Shown here in pieces: positions 1 to 7,373 of a DNA stretch of 42,612 nucleotides. The notes below the pieces were generated by a model. It did no database searches. It was not told the origin of the DNA and worked only from the letters and a program-made list of their open reading frames with translations. The translations under genes and the position numbers were made by a program. Origin of the DNA: Thiotrichaceae bacterium (GTDB lineage: Bacteria > Pseudomonadota > Gammaproteobacteria > Thiotrichales > Thiotrichaceae); the NCBI GenBank assembly GCA_026991755.1, contig JALXAX010000162.1, positions 1 to 42,612 on the forward strand, read 5' to 3'. The stretch's first letter is position 1; the number at the start of each line of letters is the position of its first letter.

Positions 1-58
1 TGACAGGCGGTAATAATTTTTTAAGAATTGCTTCTTTGCGTTCTTGTGAATAAGCCAT
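1..58 (-). CDS. Transposase N-terminus, partial (runs off left edge)
   Basis: A minus-strand reading frame starts with ATG at 58-56, has an AGGAT ribosome-binding site a few bases upstream, and stays open to the window edge. It begins MAYSQERKEAILKKLLPPV. This basic, helix-forming start is like the N-termini of helix-turn-helix transposases of IS3-type OrfA proteins. That match is from memory of the family style, not a search. It lies just inside what looks like the terminus of an insertion sequence that interrupts cas1, which supports the reading. Only 19 residues are visible, so the family cannot be fixed. Confidence 0.5.
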   Translation of the reverse strand, partial: MAYSQERKEAILKKLLPPV

Positions 59-125
59 ACTTTGATCCTATCCGCCCCTCTGATTTATGAAATTTTAGGG
101 GTGACAACTAGCCTGACATAGGGGG
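1..125. mobile_element. Right end of an insertion sequence inserted in cas1
   Basis: The transposase-like start at 58-1 points leftward, and between it and the cas1 remnant lies a non-coding stretch ending TGACATAGGGGG at 114-125. A similar terminus (GGGGT, then a spacer, then TGACATAGGGGG) recurs at 9187-9213 without a transposase, which suggests a mobile-element end. The cas1 frame only becomes open after the TGA at 114-116, so coding homology begins right at this boundary. The left end and target duplication lie outside the window. Confidence 0.5.
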
Positions 126-128
126 ATA

Positions 129-896
129 GTGCTACTCACTCACGGCTTAATACCCTATGGAAGCTGGATGGCAAAAGCTGAGGGTAATGTTCTATTGAGG
201 AAAAAACAATACCAATATCAGAGAACTCAACTTGCCCAGTATTTAGTGGCTAACAAGATTGAGCAACAAATGGCTATGCTGAAAAAGCGAAGAAATAAAT
301 CAGCTGAACTTAAAAAATCAATCCTGTCATTACAAGACTATCGAAGTAGATTGCCAAGCCCCGAATATGGTATCCAAGAAGTACTAGGGATAGAAGGCAT
401 AGCTTCTAGGGTTTATTTCAGACAAATGTTTGATGAAATGGATTGGAAAGGAAGGAAGCCCAGAGCCAAGCAAGACATTACCAATTTATTATTAGATATT
501 GGCTACACACAACTCTTTCATTTTATAGATGCACTGCTAAGCCTATATGGATTTGACACTTACCAAGGCGTTTATCACCAGATTTTCTATCAACGAAAAT
601 CCCTTGTTTGTGACCTGGTAGAACCCTTTCGTCCTCTCATTGATCAACGCATACGAAAAGCCCACAAGCTGGGACAAATTCATGAAGAAGACTTTAGTTT
701 CATTAATGGCCAATATCGAATATTTGGCAAGCAAAGTCAGCCCTATGTCGCATTTCTACTCAAGTCATTACTGGATCACAAACAGGAAATTTTTCTTTAT
801 ATACAAAGCTACTATCGTGCCTTTATGCAAGGCAAAGCGATTGATCAATATCCTGTTTTTACTGTGGAGAAAAAACATGCTGATCGTTGCGTATGA
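129..896 (+). CDS. cas1: CRISPR integrase Cas1, N-terminally truncated by an IS
   Basis: Cas1 is the integrase that, with Cas2, inserts new spacers at the leader end of a CRISPR array. This 255-residue frame holds the helical catalytic domain and the three metal-binding residues expected: Glu89 in GIEGIASRVYF, His150 in GVYHQIFY and Glu165 in DLVEPFRP. The frame opens with GTG at 129 directly after an IS end and a TGA at 114. Full Cas1 proteins are about 300-340 residues with the first catalytic Glu much later, so roughly 70 residues of the N-terminal beta domain, needed for dimer contacts, are missing. I infer the gene is inactivated. It overlaps cas2 by 20 bases and the repeat type says it belongs to a type V-A system. 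Confidence 0.85.
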   Translation: MLLTHGLIPYGSWMAKAEGNVLLRKKQYQYQRTQLAQYLVANKIEQQMAMLKKRRNKSAELKKSILSLQDYRSRLPSPEYGIQEVLGIEGIASRVYFRQMFDEMDWKGRKPRAKQDITNLLLDIGYTQLFHFIDALLSLYGFDTYQGVYHQIFYQRKSLVCDLVEPFRPLIDQRIRKAHKLGQIHEEDFSFINGQYRIFGKQSQPYVAFLLKSLLDHKQEIFLYIQSYYRAFMQGKAIDQYPVFTVEKKHADRCV

Positions 897-1149
897 TATT
901 AGTGATAACAAACTACGAACACGGTTTGCTAAATTTCTGTCTAAATTTGGCTATCGTCTACAATATTCTATTTTTGAAATAAAAAATAGCAAACGCATAC
1001 TGAGCATTGTAGAAGCAGAAATTAAAGCTGATTTCGAAAAAGAATTTAAACAAACTGATACCGTTATGATATTCAACTTGAGCAAGCAATGTACCATTAC
1101 AAAGTACGGCTATGCCAAAAATGACGATGAAGACCTCATCATGATCTGA
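877..1149 (+). CDS. cas2: CRISPR adaptation protein Cas2
   Basis: Cas2 forms the central dimer of the Cas1-Cas2 integration complex. The 90-residue product starts MLIVAYDISDNKLRTRFAKF, the usual first beta strand with the conserved Asp7 and Asp10 region followed by an Arg-rich helix, and has the ferredoxin-fold size of the family. I chose ATG 877 because it is preceded by GGAG about 7 bases upstream (GTGGAGAAAAAAC) and starts exactly at the conserved strand; the open frame extends upstream inside cas1 but carries no Cas2 homology. It overlaps the end of cas1 and precedes the array by 140 bases, so cas1-cas2 were one transcript before the IS arrived. The gene itself looks intact. Confidence 0.9.
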   Translation: MLIVAYDISDNKLRTRFAKFLSKFGYRLQYSIFEIKNSKRILSIVEAEIKADFEKEFKQTDTVMIFNLSKQCTITKYGYAKNDDEDLIMI

Positions 1150-1289
1150 TATACTGAACCTTCAGTTTAGGCAAAATTGCAAACCTTAGTCTTAATGAGA
1201 AAAAAGTGAAAAAATTTCTCTTAAATACACTAGAAAGGATAAAAATCAACCGTAAGTTATTGATACTCACCCTTCTCAGCGATTTATCT
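1150..1289 (+). promoter_or_regulatory. CRISPR leader
   Basis: This 140-base A+T-rich stretch lies between cas2 and the first intact repeat and has no coding potential. Its place next to cas2 and opposite the degenerate terminal repeat makes it the leader, which would hold the array promoter and the site where new spacers are added. A TTAAATACACT stretch near 1230 could be part of the promoter; this is weak. Confidence 0.65.
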
Positions 1290-1581
1290 GTCTAAAGCTG
1301 ACCCTTAATTTCTACTGTTGTAGATACAAAATTAGGATCGGTGATGCTACATCGTCTAAAGCTGACCCTTAATTTCTACTGTTGTAGATTTCAGATGTTT
1401 CGTCAGTTGATTCTTCCGTCTAAAGCTGACCCTTAATTTCTACTGTTGTAGATGACGCTTTGAACACAACGGTACCGGGCGTCTAAAGCTGACCCTTAAT
1501 TTCTACTGTTGTAGATATGAAGATGGAAATTTAATTCTATAGGATGTCTAAGGCTGACCCTTAATTTCTACTGCTGTAGCT
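1290..1581 (+). CRISPR. Type V-A (Cas12a-type) CRISPR array, 5 repeats, 4 spacers
   Basis: Repeats are at 1290-1325, 1354-1389, 1418-1453, 1481-1516 and 1546-1581, each 36 nt. They start GTCTAAAGC and end AATTTCTACTGTTGTAGAT. Spacers are 28, 28, 27 and 29 nt. The 3' end of the repeat forms the short stem TCTAC-TGTT-GTAGA, the crRNA handle recognised and cut by Cas12a; the GTCTAAA start is also usual in that group. The first four repeats are identical. The fifth differs at positions 7 (A to G), 29 (T to C) and 35 (A to C); the last change breaks the outer pair of the handle. This places the leader on the cas2 side and transcription on the plus strand. The effector gene is not in the window. 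Confidence 0.95.
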
Positions 1582-1650
1582 AGAATCTGCTGCAGCTTCT
1601 ATGTTTCGCTAAAGTTCAGCTAAGTCACAGCAGCTCTGATCAGAATTAAG
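1578..1650 (+). repeat. Dispersed repeat fragment fused to the last CRISPR repeat
   Basis: The sequence GCTAGAATCTGC begins inside the last bases of the terminal CRISPR repeat and matches the arm of the foldback element found at 2227-2390 and 35817-36019 (GAGGCTAGAATCTGCC). The following stretch with GTTTCGCTAAAG and CAGCTAAGTCACAG matches 35948-35985. The middle of the element is missing, so this is an internally deleted copy. Confidence 0.7.
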
Positions 1651-1677
1651 AGATACCCTATAGACAACAATCATAAT

Positions 1678-1719
1678 AAGTACAATAATAGGTACAATGA
1701 TGTTTAACAGGAGAAAACC
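1678..1719 (+). promoter_or_regulatory. Probable YefM operator and ribosome-binding site
   Basis: Two GTACAAT motifs (1680-1686 and 1692-1698), 12 bases apart, lie just upstream of yefM. YefM-type antitoxins bind palindromes with a TGTACA core, so these half-sites fit autoregulation. The start codon at 1720 is preceded by AGGAG at 1709-1713. Confidence 0.45.
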
Positions 1720-1974
1720 ATGGAAGTAATCAGCTATTCAGCCTTCAGAGGAGGGCTTGCCAAGGCACTGGATAAAGTTAACGATGATCAAGCACCGATT
1801 ATGATTACTCGTCAAAACGGAAAGCCTGCCATTGTAATGTCATTAGAAGAATTCAATGCTTACACAGAAACAACTTATTTGTCTGCTAGCCCAAAAAATG
1901 CGGAACGTCTAAACCGCTCTATCACTGAACTTGAAGCGGGCAGAGGCAAACAACATAAGCTGATCGAAACATGA
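1720..1974 (+). CDS. yefM: YefM/Phd-family antitoxin
   Basis: The 84-residue protein is the antitoxin of a type II toxin-antitoxin pair. Its N-terminal half (MEVISYSAFRGGLAKALDKV ... PIMITRQNGKPAIVMSLEEF) is the Phd/YefM DNA-binding fold, with the family's RQNGKPAIVMS strand almost unchanged. The C-terminal tail is polar and would be the flexible part that wraps the toxin. A good AGGAG site sets the start at 1720. The stop overlaps the toxin start by four bases (ATGA), so the two are translationally coupled. Paired GTACAAT motifs upstream suggest self-repression. Confidence 0.92.
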   Translation: MEVISYSAFRGGLAKALDKVNDDQAPIMITRQNGKPAIVMSLEEFNAYTETTYLSASPKNAERLNRSITELEAGRGKQHKLIET

Positions 1975-2228
1975 TTTTATGTTGGTCTGAAGAGGCATGG
2001 AGTGATTACCTACACTGGCAAAAAACTGATAAAAAGCTACTCAAACGTATCAATGCCTTAATTACTGATGTGACACGAGATGATCCTTTTACGGGCATTG
2101 GAAGCCCTGAACCCTTACGTCATAATTGGTCAGGCTATTGGTCCAGACGGATTAATCAGGAACATCGCATAGTTTACAAGGTTGAGGAGAATAAAATGTA
2201 TATCGCCCAGTGTCGTTATCATTATTAA
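1971..2228 (+). CDS. yoeB: YoeB-family mRNA interferase toxin
   Basis: YoeB toxins bind the ribosomal A site and cut mRNA. The 85-residue product has the family's landmark segments: MILCWSEEAWSDYLHWQKTD, LLKRINALI, PFTGIGSPEPL, WSRRINQEHRIVY and the terminal CRYHY. The catalytic set (a Glu, Arg and His in the last third, and the C-terminal His-Tyr) is present, so it should be active. Length matches E. coli YoeB (84 residues). It overlaps yefM by four bases. Its TAA stop shares its last two bases with the first two bases of a foldback element starting at 2227. Confidence 0.93.
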   Translation: MILCWSEEAWSDYLHWQKTDKKLLKRINALITDVTRDDPFTGIGSPEPLRHNWSGYWSRRINQEHRIVYKVEENKMYIAQCRYHY

Positions 2229-2390
2229 GGAACCTCTGATCAACTCATGATTCGTTTTTCTGAGGCTAGAATCCGCCAGCTTTTCGCTATAAAAGTGACC
2301 AATAGCTACAGCTATTACTAACTTTTCTATCAAAAACCTGACAAATTCTATCTCACAGAAATTCCGATCAGAGTTATTCAGAGATTCCTT
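2227..2390. mobile_element. 164-bp foldback element (AAGGAACCTCTGA ends)
   Basis: Ends are AAGGAACCTCTGA (2227-2239) and TCAGAGATTCCTT (2378-2390), inverted copies with one mismatch. The arms stay complementary almost to the centre, where AATAGC-TACA-GCTATT forms the tip, so the whole element can fold into one long hairpin. A related, longer copy is at 35817-36019, with fragments at 1578, 2756, 6078 and 32874. There is no coding capacity; it is MITE-like. Together with the next 420 bases this fills the gap between yoeB and ridA. Confidence 0.75.
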
Positions 2391-2621
2391 AAGCAAAGGC
2401 GGACTCAAGAGGCTGTGCAAGTATTCGCGGAACGTATAATAATGGTTAAAATTTCCTAGGGTTTGTTCGAAAACTCAGCTAACAGTCTGTTAGGGAGGTT
2501 TATAAGCAAAAAATGGTCAATTTCAGCTTCGAGAAAACTGCTCATAACTTATTCAGAAGCTCCATAAAAAGTGGATATTGATACATTGCTTATAAGGGAT
2601 GTGTGGTGAACCTAAATTCCC

Positions 2622-2800
2622 CAGTTAATCGCTTTCAGCATTGAATAAACTACTGATAGTATTAAAGTAAGAAGCTTTATCTATCTTCACTTATAGAGTG
2701 AAGGCGCTACAGCAGGGTTGCTCTATAGGCTGTTTAGTTGAGGATTTTAGGTTGAATATAGCAGATTCTAGCCTCAGCAAAACGAACCATGAAATAATAG
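2622..2800. repeat. Mosaic of dispersed repeat modules downstream of ridA
   Basis: The stretch 2622-2703 is an inverted copy of 6150-6226, for example CAGTTAATCGCTTTC against GGAAGCGGTTAACTG, and the TACTTTAATACTATC segment. The module CAGCAGGGTTGCTCTATAGG at 2711-2730 recurs in the same orientation at 6116-6135 and, partly, inverted at 5918-5945. Bases 2759-2791 are an inverted arm of the 2227 element. I see no gene in 2391-2813. Confidence 0.65.
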
Positions 2801-2813
2801 AAGTACCCTATAG

Positions 2814-3197
2814 CTAACCTAAAACCATTACACCATCGACTTCCACTTCTGCATCTTTAGGTAACGATGCCACTCCAATAGCCGCACGGGCGGGATAAGG
2901 TTGTTCGAAGAATTCTTCCATGACCTGGTTTATGGTTTGAAAATTACCAAGATCGGTTAAGAAAATATTGACCTTTATAAAGTCGTCTAACGTCCCACCC
3001 GCTGCTTCTGCAACTGCTTGTAGGTTTTGAAAGACTTGTCTGGTTTGTGCTGCAATATCCCCACCGTTCAGTTCCATGGTTTCTGGAATAAGAGGGATCT
3101 GTCCTGAAAAATACACCGTATCCCTTGATTTTACCGCTTGTGAGTAAGTACCGATGGCTTGTGGGGCTTTGTTTGTGGATATAATTGTTCTGCTCAT
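2814..3197 (-). CDS. ridA: RidA family reactive imine/enamine deaminase
   Basis: RidA hydrolyses reactive 2-aminoacrylate and related enamines released by pyridoxal-phosphate enzymes. The 127-residue length and whole sequence fit: the TYSQAV and FSGQIPL strands, the central [13 protein letters not shown] helix, and [22 protein letters not shown] near the end. The substrate-binding Arg lies in PARAAI. The Glu common near the C-terminus in E. coli RidA appears here as Asp (EVEVDG), a mild change. The ATG at 3197 overlaps the spoT stop by four bases, so it is the last gene of the rpoZ-spoT-ridA series, an arrangement common in Gammaproteobacteria. Confidence 0.93.
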   Translation of the reverse strand: MSRTIISTNKAPQAIGTYSQAVKSRDTVYFSGQIPLIPETMELNGGDIAAQTRQVFQNLQAVAEAAGGTLDDFIKVNIFLTDLGNFQTINQVMEEFFEQPYPARAAIGVASLPKDAEVEVDGVMVLG

Positions 3198-5386
3198 GCT
3201 GTTGTGTTTCCTGAGGATAGTTTGAAGAGTCTGGATACTTCACTGATGGCTGTTTCAGTGTGTAGTGATCGAATAAGTTTATTAAGTTGTTGAGTATTTT
3301 TAACTTTTACTAGAATACGTAGTTCTTTTCTTTCTCTATCACCCGTAATATTGATGTCTTCGATATTGGTGTTGGCTTCTTGAAAAATCTGTGTAATGCC
3401 TGATAGTACGCCAATTTTGTTATTAGCGATTATTTGTAAAGGAACGGTATATTCAGAGTCATCCTCTTGATCCCAAGAAGATGACATTTTGTCATTAGCC
3501 GAAAGGTGTTTAAGGGCAGGGCATTCACTTCTGTGAATTTGTAGTCCGCTATTGGAGGCTATATAGGCGACTATTTTGTCATCGGGAATAGGGTGGCAAC
3601 ATTCAGACAAGTGTACCGTTAGACCCTTTGCACCTTTGATGTGGAATGGCTCTTCTATGTCGTTAGATAATAACTCGCTGTCGTTAAGTAATCGCCGTGC
3701 TGCAAGCTTGGGCGCTAAGTTTCCTTTGCCAATTTCTCCATATAGGCTATCGAGGTCAGCTAGTTCTAGCGTGTGTAATAGCTGTTTTATATTGTCATTA
3801 TCAATATCGCGTAATGTATTTTTTGATCGGCCAAGTGCTACTTCTAATAGCTCTTTACCTAGGGCGATAAACTCAACCTCTTTTCGGGATGAGGTCCATT
3901 GTCTTATGGCTGCTCTTGCCTTTCCTGTGACGACGAAATTCAGCCATGATGGACGTGGTGATGAGTGTTCATCAGTAATTATTTCTACGGTTGCGCCTTC
4001 ATGCAAGCGGGTGTTGAGGGGGGCTTTTCGGCCGTCAATACGTGCGGCAACACAGTGTTTGCCTACATCGGTATGGATGGCATAAGCAAAATCAACAGGT
4101 GTTGCACCTGTGCGGAGAATCCTTGAATCTCCTTTGGGCGTCATTACTGATACTTCCTGCAGGAAAAAATCTGCTTTCATGTCTTCTAGAAAGTCTTCTG
4201 CATTTTCAGTGGCATCTTTTATTTCTTGAACTTGCGCAAGCCAGGTTGATAGCCTCCGTTGTGCCATATCCACTCGGTGTTGTTCTCCAAGACAAGGGAA
4301 GCGCCATTGTGAGGCGATACCAAACTGGGCGACTTGGTGCATTTCTCGGCTTTGGATCTGGATTTGTATCAGTGTCTGGTTTTTGCTAAGTACGGAAGTT
4401 TGTAATGCTTGAAACCCATAAACCTTAGGTATCGAAATAAAGTCCTTCAGTTCGCCAAATTTAGGTGTGAATAGTTGGTGGACGACACCTAATGCGCGAT
4501 AACAGTCTGAAGAATCTCTGGTTAGAATGCGTACATCAAAGGAGATGTCTCTACGGTTGAAGGTAATTGGGGTCGGCCGACGTTTTTCTTTTTCGTAAAG
4601 CCGATAGATATTTTTTTCCCTTTGGAAAACGGCGGTAGATTTTATATTGGCTTCATCTAATGCATGTTGGATCTTTTTTAAAATGGCATCATAACTTTCT
4701 TTTTTGTGTGTCAGACAGGTATTCCACCATCGATCAAGAACGCGGCTTCGATAGGGGTATAAACTTTTAAAAGCATGCATTTGCAGTTCGTGCCGTAATG
4801 CATTCATCCCCATCCTCCTTGCTAAAGGGGCATGAATTTCTAGTGTTTCTTTGGCGATACGTCGTTGTTTTGCAGCAGGCATGGCGCCTAAGGTACTTAC
4901 GTTGTGGAGTCGGTCCGCTAATTTGATTAAGACCACACGATAATCTTTGATCATGGCATGCATCATTTTTTGGAAGCTAGCAATGCCCGCTTCTTGTTTA
5001 TTTTTGAAGCCAGAAGTGGAGAGTTTTGTGACTCCTTCTACAAGATTAGCAACGGTTTCACCGAACTGTTTGGCTATATCTTCATAAGAATAGTCGGTGT
5101 CTTCTATAACGTCGTGAAGTAGCGCTGCGCAGAGTGAGTCAGCATCCATGTGTAAATCAGCAAGTATCCTGGCTACTTCGAGAGGGTGGGTGACATAGGG
5201 CTCGCCCGATTTGCGTGTTACACCGTCGTGAGCTTGTGCAGCAAGGATAAAGGCATCGTAGACTTTTTTTGAATCTTCTTCAGATAGGTAACGTTCGATG
5301 AGTCGGCATAAGTCAACCATACGAAAAGAGACATTGGGTTCAATGGGGGAGGGGGGGTGAGTATCGGGTTCTTTTTCAACAGCCAT
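3194..5386 (-). CDS. spoT: (p)ppGpp hydrolase SpoT with altered synthetase motifs
   Basis: This 730-residue RelA/SpoT homologue controls the alarmone (p)ppGpp. In order: an HD hydrolase domain with HDVIEDT at 91-97, a synthetase-like domain, a TGS domain (around [13 protein letters not shown]), a Cys/His-containing middle region ([16 protein letters not shown]) and a C-terminal ACT domain ([20 protein letters not shown]). The hydrolase signature is intact. In the synthetase domain the usual NGYQSLHT reads YGFQALQT, and the usual EIQIRT reads QIQIQS, which removes the catalytic Glu and the His; I infer weak or no synthesis. An AAGGA site about 7 bases upstream supports the start at 5386. It overlaps ridA and follows rpoZ after 153 bases. 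Confidence 0.93.
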   Translation of the reverse strand: MAVEKEPDTHPPSPIEPNVSFRMVDLCRLIERYLSEEDSKKVYDAFILAAQAHDGVTRKSGEPYVTHPLEVARILADLHMDADSLCAALLHDVIEDTDYSYEDIAKQFGETVANLVEGVTKLSTSGFKNKQEAGIASFQKMMHAMIKDYRVVLIKLADRLHNVSTLGAMPAAKQRRIAKETLEIHAPLARRMGMNALRHELQMHAFKSLYPYRSRVLDRWWNTCLTHKKESYDAILKKIQHALDEANIKSTAVFQREKNIYRLYEKEKRRPTPITFNRRDISFDVRILTRDSSDCYRALGVVHQLFTPKFGELKDFISIPKVYGFQALQTSVLSKNQTLIQIQIQSREMHQVAQFGIASQWRFPCLGEQHRVDMAQRRLSTWLAQVQEIKDATENAEDFLEDMKADFFLQEVSVMTPKGDSRILRTGATPVDFAYAIHTDVGKHCVAARIDGRKAPLNTRLHEGATVEIITDEHSSPRPSWLNFVVTGKARAAIRQWTSSRKEVEFIALGKELLEVALGRSKNTLRDIDNDNIKQLLHTLELADLDSLYGEIGKGNLAPKLAARRLLNDSELLSNDIEEPFHIKGAKGLTVHLSECCHPIPDDKIVAYIASNSGLQIHRSECPALKHLSANDKMSSSWDQEDDSEYTVPLQIIANNKIGVLSGITQIFQEANTNIEDINITGDRERKELRILVKVKNTQQLNKLIRSLHTETAISEVSRLFKLSSGNTTA

Positions 5387-5539
5387 CTTTAGCTTCCTTT
5401 TGAGGAGTAAGGAGTAGGGTAAAGAGTGCAGAGCTTATCGTTACAAGTTGCATGTGTTGAAATACACCCCCATATTGTATCGTTAAAATAGGGGTGGGGT
5501 GCTGTTGGTGCAGCACCTTTCGCTGAAATTGCTGGAAAG

Positions 5540-5773
5540 TTAAGTTTCAATTTCCGTAGTTTCATTGAGTAGAGCCGACTCATTAGCACCCATTTCAGCA
5601 GATACATTTTCTGCTATTTCACGTAAAGCGATGACGGTTGCTTTATCGTTTTCTTCTTCGACTAAAGGTACGGCGCCTTGGGCGATTGAACGAGCACGTT
5701 TAGATGCTTCTAAAATAAGAGTAAAACGACTTTCAGTATGTTCTAAACAGTCTTCTACGGTAACTCTGGCCAT
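5540..5773 (-). CDS. rpoZ: RNA polymerase omega subunit
   Basis: Omega is the small subunit that helps beta-prime fold and joins RNA polymerase; it is also part of the ppGpp binding site in proteobacteria. The 77-residue product starts [20 protein letters not shown] and contains [17 protein letters not shown], both diagnostic of omega. The N-terminal MAR motif involved in ppGpp binding is present. It is a little shorter than E. coli omega (91 residues) because the variable tail is short. It is the first gene of the minus-strand rpoZ-spoT-ridA series; a promoter should lie in 5774-5900 but I cannot single one out. Confidence 0.95.
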   Translation of the reverse strand: MARVTVEDCLEHTESRFTLILEASKRARSIAQGAVPLVEEENDKATVIALREIAENVSAEMGANESALLNETTEIET

Positions 5774-5917
5774 GCGGGTATTCCTGATAATATTATAGTC
5801 ATCTGATTATATAGCTCATTACTCATAAAAAACAGATTTATTACGGTAATAATAGTTATCTTAGCGGTGATAATCTATTATTCTTGGCGCTCTCTCGGAC
5901 GAAATTAGTGAATTATT

Positions 5918-6028
5918 CTAAAATCCTCAGTTAGACAGCCTATAGAGTGATTCTCTTCGGCTGAATGGCGTACACCTACAGGGATGTAGGTGTTAGGGCG
6001 ACGCAGGACGCTAAAGCCGAGTAAAAAA
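5918..6028. repeat. REP-like palindrome plus dispersed repeat
   Basis: Bases 5918-5945 are an inverted copy of the module at 2718-2745 (CCTATAGAG core). Next comes a compact cloverleaf-like palindrome: outer arms CTTCGGCT (5957-5964) and AGCCGAG (6016-6022), with an inner perfect stem ACACCTACA-GGGA-TGTAGGTGT at about 5971-5992. The inner stem and the following GCGACGCAGGACGC resemble extragenic palindromes common in gammaproteobacterial genomes. It lies in the 468-base gap between the divergent rpoZ and hemH genes. Confidence 0.6.
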
Positions 6029-6071
6029 AGGAATTAATGGTTTGATCCTTAATGAGTATCTTTACATAGTC

Positions 6072-6230
6072 AGTCAGTCGAAGACTTAGTTGAGCTTTAG
6101 CGAAACTTAGAAGCTTCAGCAGGGTTGCTCTATAGGCTGTAGCGTCTTCACTCTATAAGTGAAGCTAGATAAAGCTATTTACTTTAATACTATCAATAAT
6201 TTATTTAATATTGGAAGCGGTTAACTGAGG
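6072..6230. repeat. Inverted partner of the 2622-2745 repeat, upstream of hemH
   Basis: Bases 6082-6118 are the reverse complement of the GCTTCTAAGTTTCGCTAAAG segment present at 35948 and 1598. Bases 6150-6226 are the reverse complement of 2622-2703. The copy ends a few bases before the hemH ribosome-binding site, so any hemH promoter must lie in or before repeat sequence. Confidence 0.65.
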
Positions 6231-6241
6231 AATTTAGGATT

Positions 6242-7360
6242 ATGTTAGTAACTCGTTATAAAGGTGAAAAAGACTACTACCACGGTAAAAATGAATGTAC
6301 GGGTATTTTGCTGGTTAATCTCGGTACACCAGACCAACCTGAAACCGCTTCGGTAAAACGTTATTTAGCGGAGTTTTTGGGTGATCCCAGAGTGGTTGAA
6401 ATACCACGCCTTGTTTGGTTGGCTATATTACATGGCGCCGTGTTACGTCGGCGCTCTCCAATTACTGCAAAACTTTATCGTTCTATCTGGATGCAAGAAG
6501 GTTCGCCTTTATTGGTTTACTCACGCAGGATTGCTGATGCTATTGGCGCCAATGCAAAAAGACATTTTTCGGGGCCGGTAAAAGTTGAGCTGGCAATGCG
6601 CTACGGTAATCCTAGTATTGCTGAGGGTATGGAGAAGTTACGACAACAGGGGGCTAGGCGTTTGTTAGTACTGCCTCTTTATCCTCAATATTCGGCAACC
6701 ACCACCGCTTCGACATTTGATGCAGTTTGTAAGGAATTGCGCACTTGGCGCTGGATTCCTGAACTTCGTGTTGTGAATCAATACCATGATGATTCGGGGT
6801 ATATAAAAGCACTGGCGTCTAGTGTCGAAAGGCATTGGCATGAGTCTGCAAAGCAAAACTATTTGGTGATGTCCTTTCACGGGCTCCCGCAACGTAATTT
6901 GCAACAAGGTGATCCTTATTTTTGTCAGTGCCATAAAACAGCTCGTTTGCTGGCTGAGCAATTAAAACTGTCAGAAGATCAATGGAAGATTACCTTTCAA
7001 TCACGCTTCGGTAAGGCGCAATGGGTGCAACCTTATACGGATAAATCACTTGAAAAACTGGCTAAGGAGGGTGTGCAGCAAGTTGATGTTATTTGTCCTG
7101 GCTTTCCAGCGGACTGTTTAGAGACGCTGGAAGAAATGAATGTTGAGAATAGAGCCATTTTTCTTGAAGCGGGTGGGAAAGAATATCATTATATTCCAGC
7201 ACTCAATGAAAGTGATGAGCATGTCAATGCGCTGATGGATCTTATCGAGCAACATATCCAGGGTTGGCCTGAGGCGAGTGCTTCATGGAATCAGGAAAAC
7301 ACAGATAAAGCGGCTATTCAAACGCAGGCTCATGCGAAAGAGAAGGGCGCTAAGCTTTGA
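6242..7360 (+). CDS. hemH: Ferrochelatase
   Basis: HemH inserts Fe2+ into protoporphyrin IX, the last step of heme synthesis. The 372-residue product carries the family landmarks in order: GILLVNLGTPDQPETASVKR, YLAEFLGDPRVVE, RYGNPSI, LPLYPQYSATTTAS, the catalytic His in MSFHGLPQR, FQSRFGKAQWVQPYT and the CLETLEEMN segment with the metal-site Glu. Length is normal apart from a short charged C-terminal tail after about residue 345. The ATG at 6242 follows AGGATT closely. The next gene starts 13 bases downstream of the stop, so the two are probably cotranscribed. Confidence 0.95.
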   Translation: MLVTRYKGEKDYYHGKNECTGILLVNLGTPDQPETASVKRYLAEFLGDPRVVEIPRLVWLAILHGAVLRRRSPITAKLYRSIWMQEGSPLLVYSRRIADAIGANAKRHFSGPVKVELAMRYGNPSIAEGMEKLRQQGARRLLVLPLYPQYSATTTASTFDAVCKELRTWRWIPELRVVNQYHDDSGYIKALASSVERHWHESAKQNYLVMSFHGLPQRNLQQGDPYFCQCHKTARLLAEQLKLSEDQWKITFQSRFGKAQWVQPYTDKSLEKLAKEGVQQVDVICPGFPADCLETLEEMNVENRAIFLEAGGKEYHYIPALNESDEHVNALMDLIEQHIQGWPEASASWNQENTDKAAIQTQAHAKEKGAKL

Positions 7361-7373
7361 TGAGGAGTCACTA

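Noticed and set aside
640-876. N-terminal extension of the cas2 reading frame inside cas1
   Set aside because: The extra 79 codons overlap the cas1 catalytic region in another frame and have no Cas2 similarity; ATG 877 has a ribosome-binding site and starts at the first Cas2 strand.
3576-4389. Two plus-strand open frames antisense to spoT
   Set aside because: They are shadows of a well-conserved gene, with no ribosome site and no recognisable domain.
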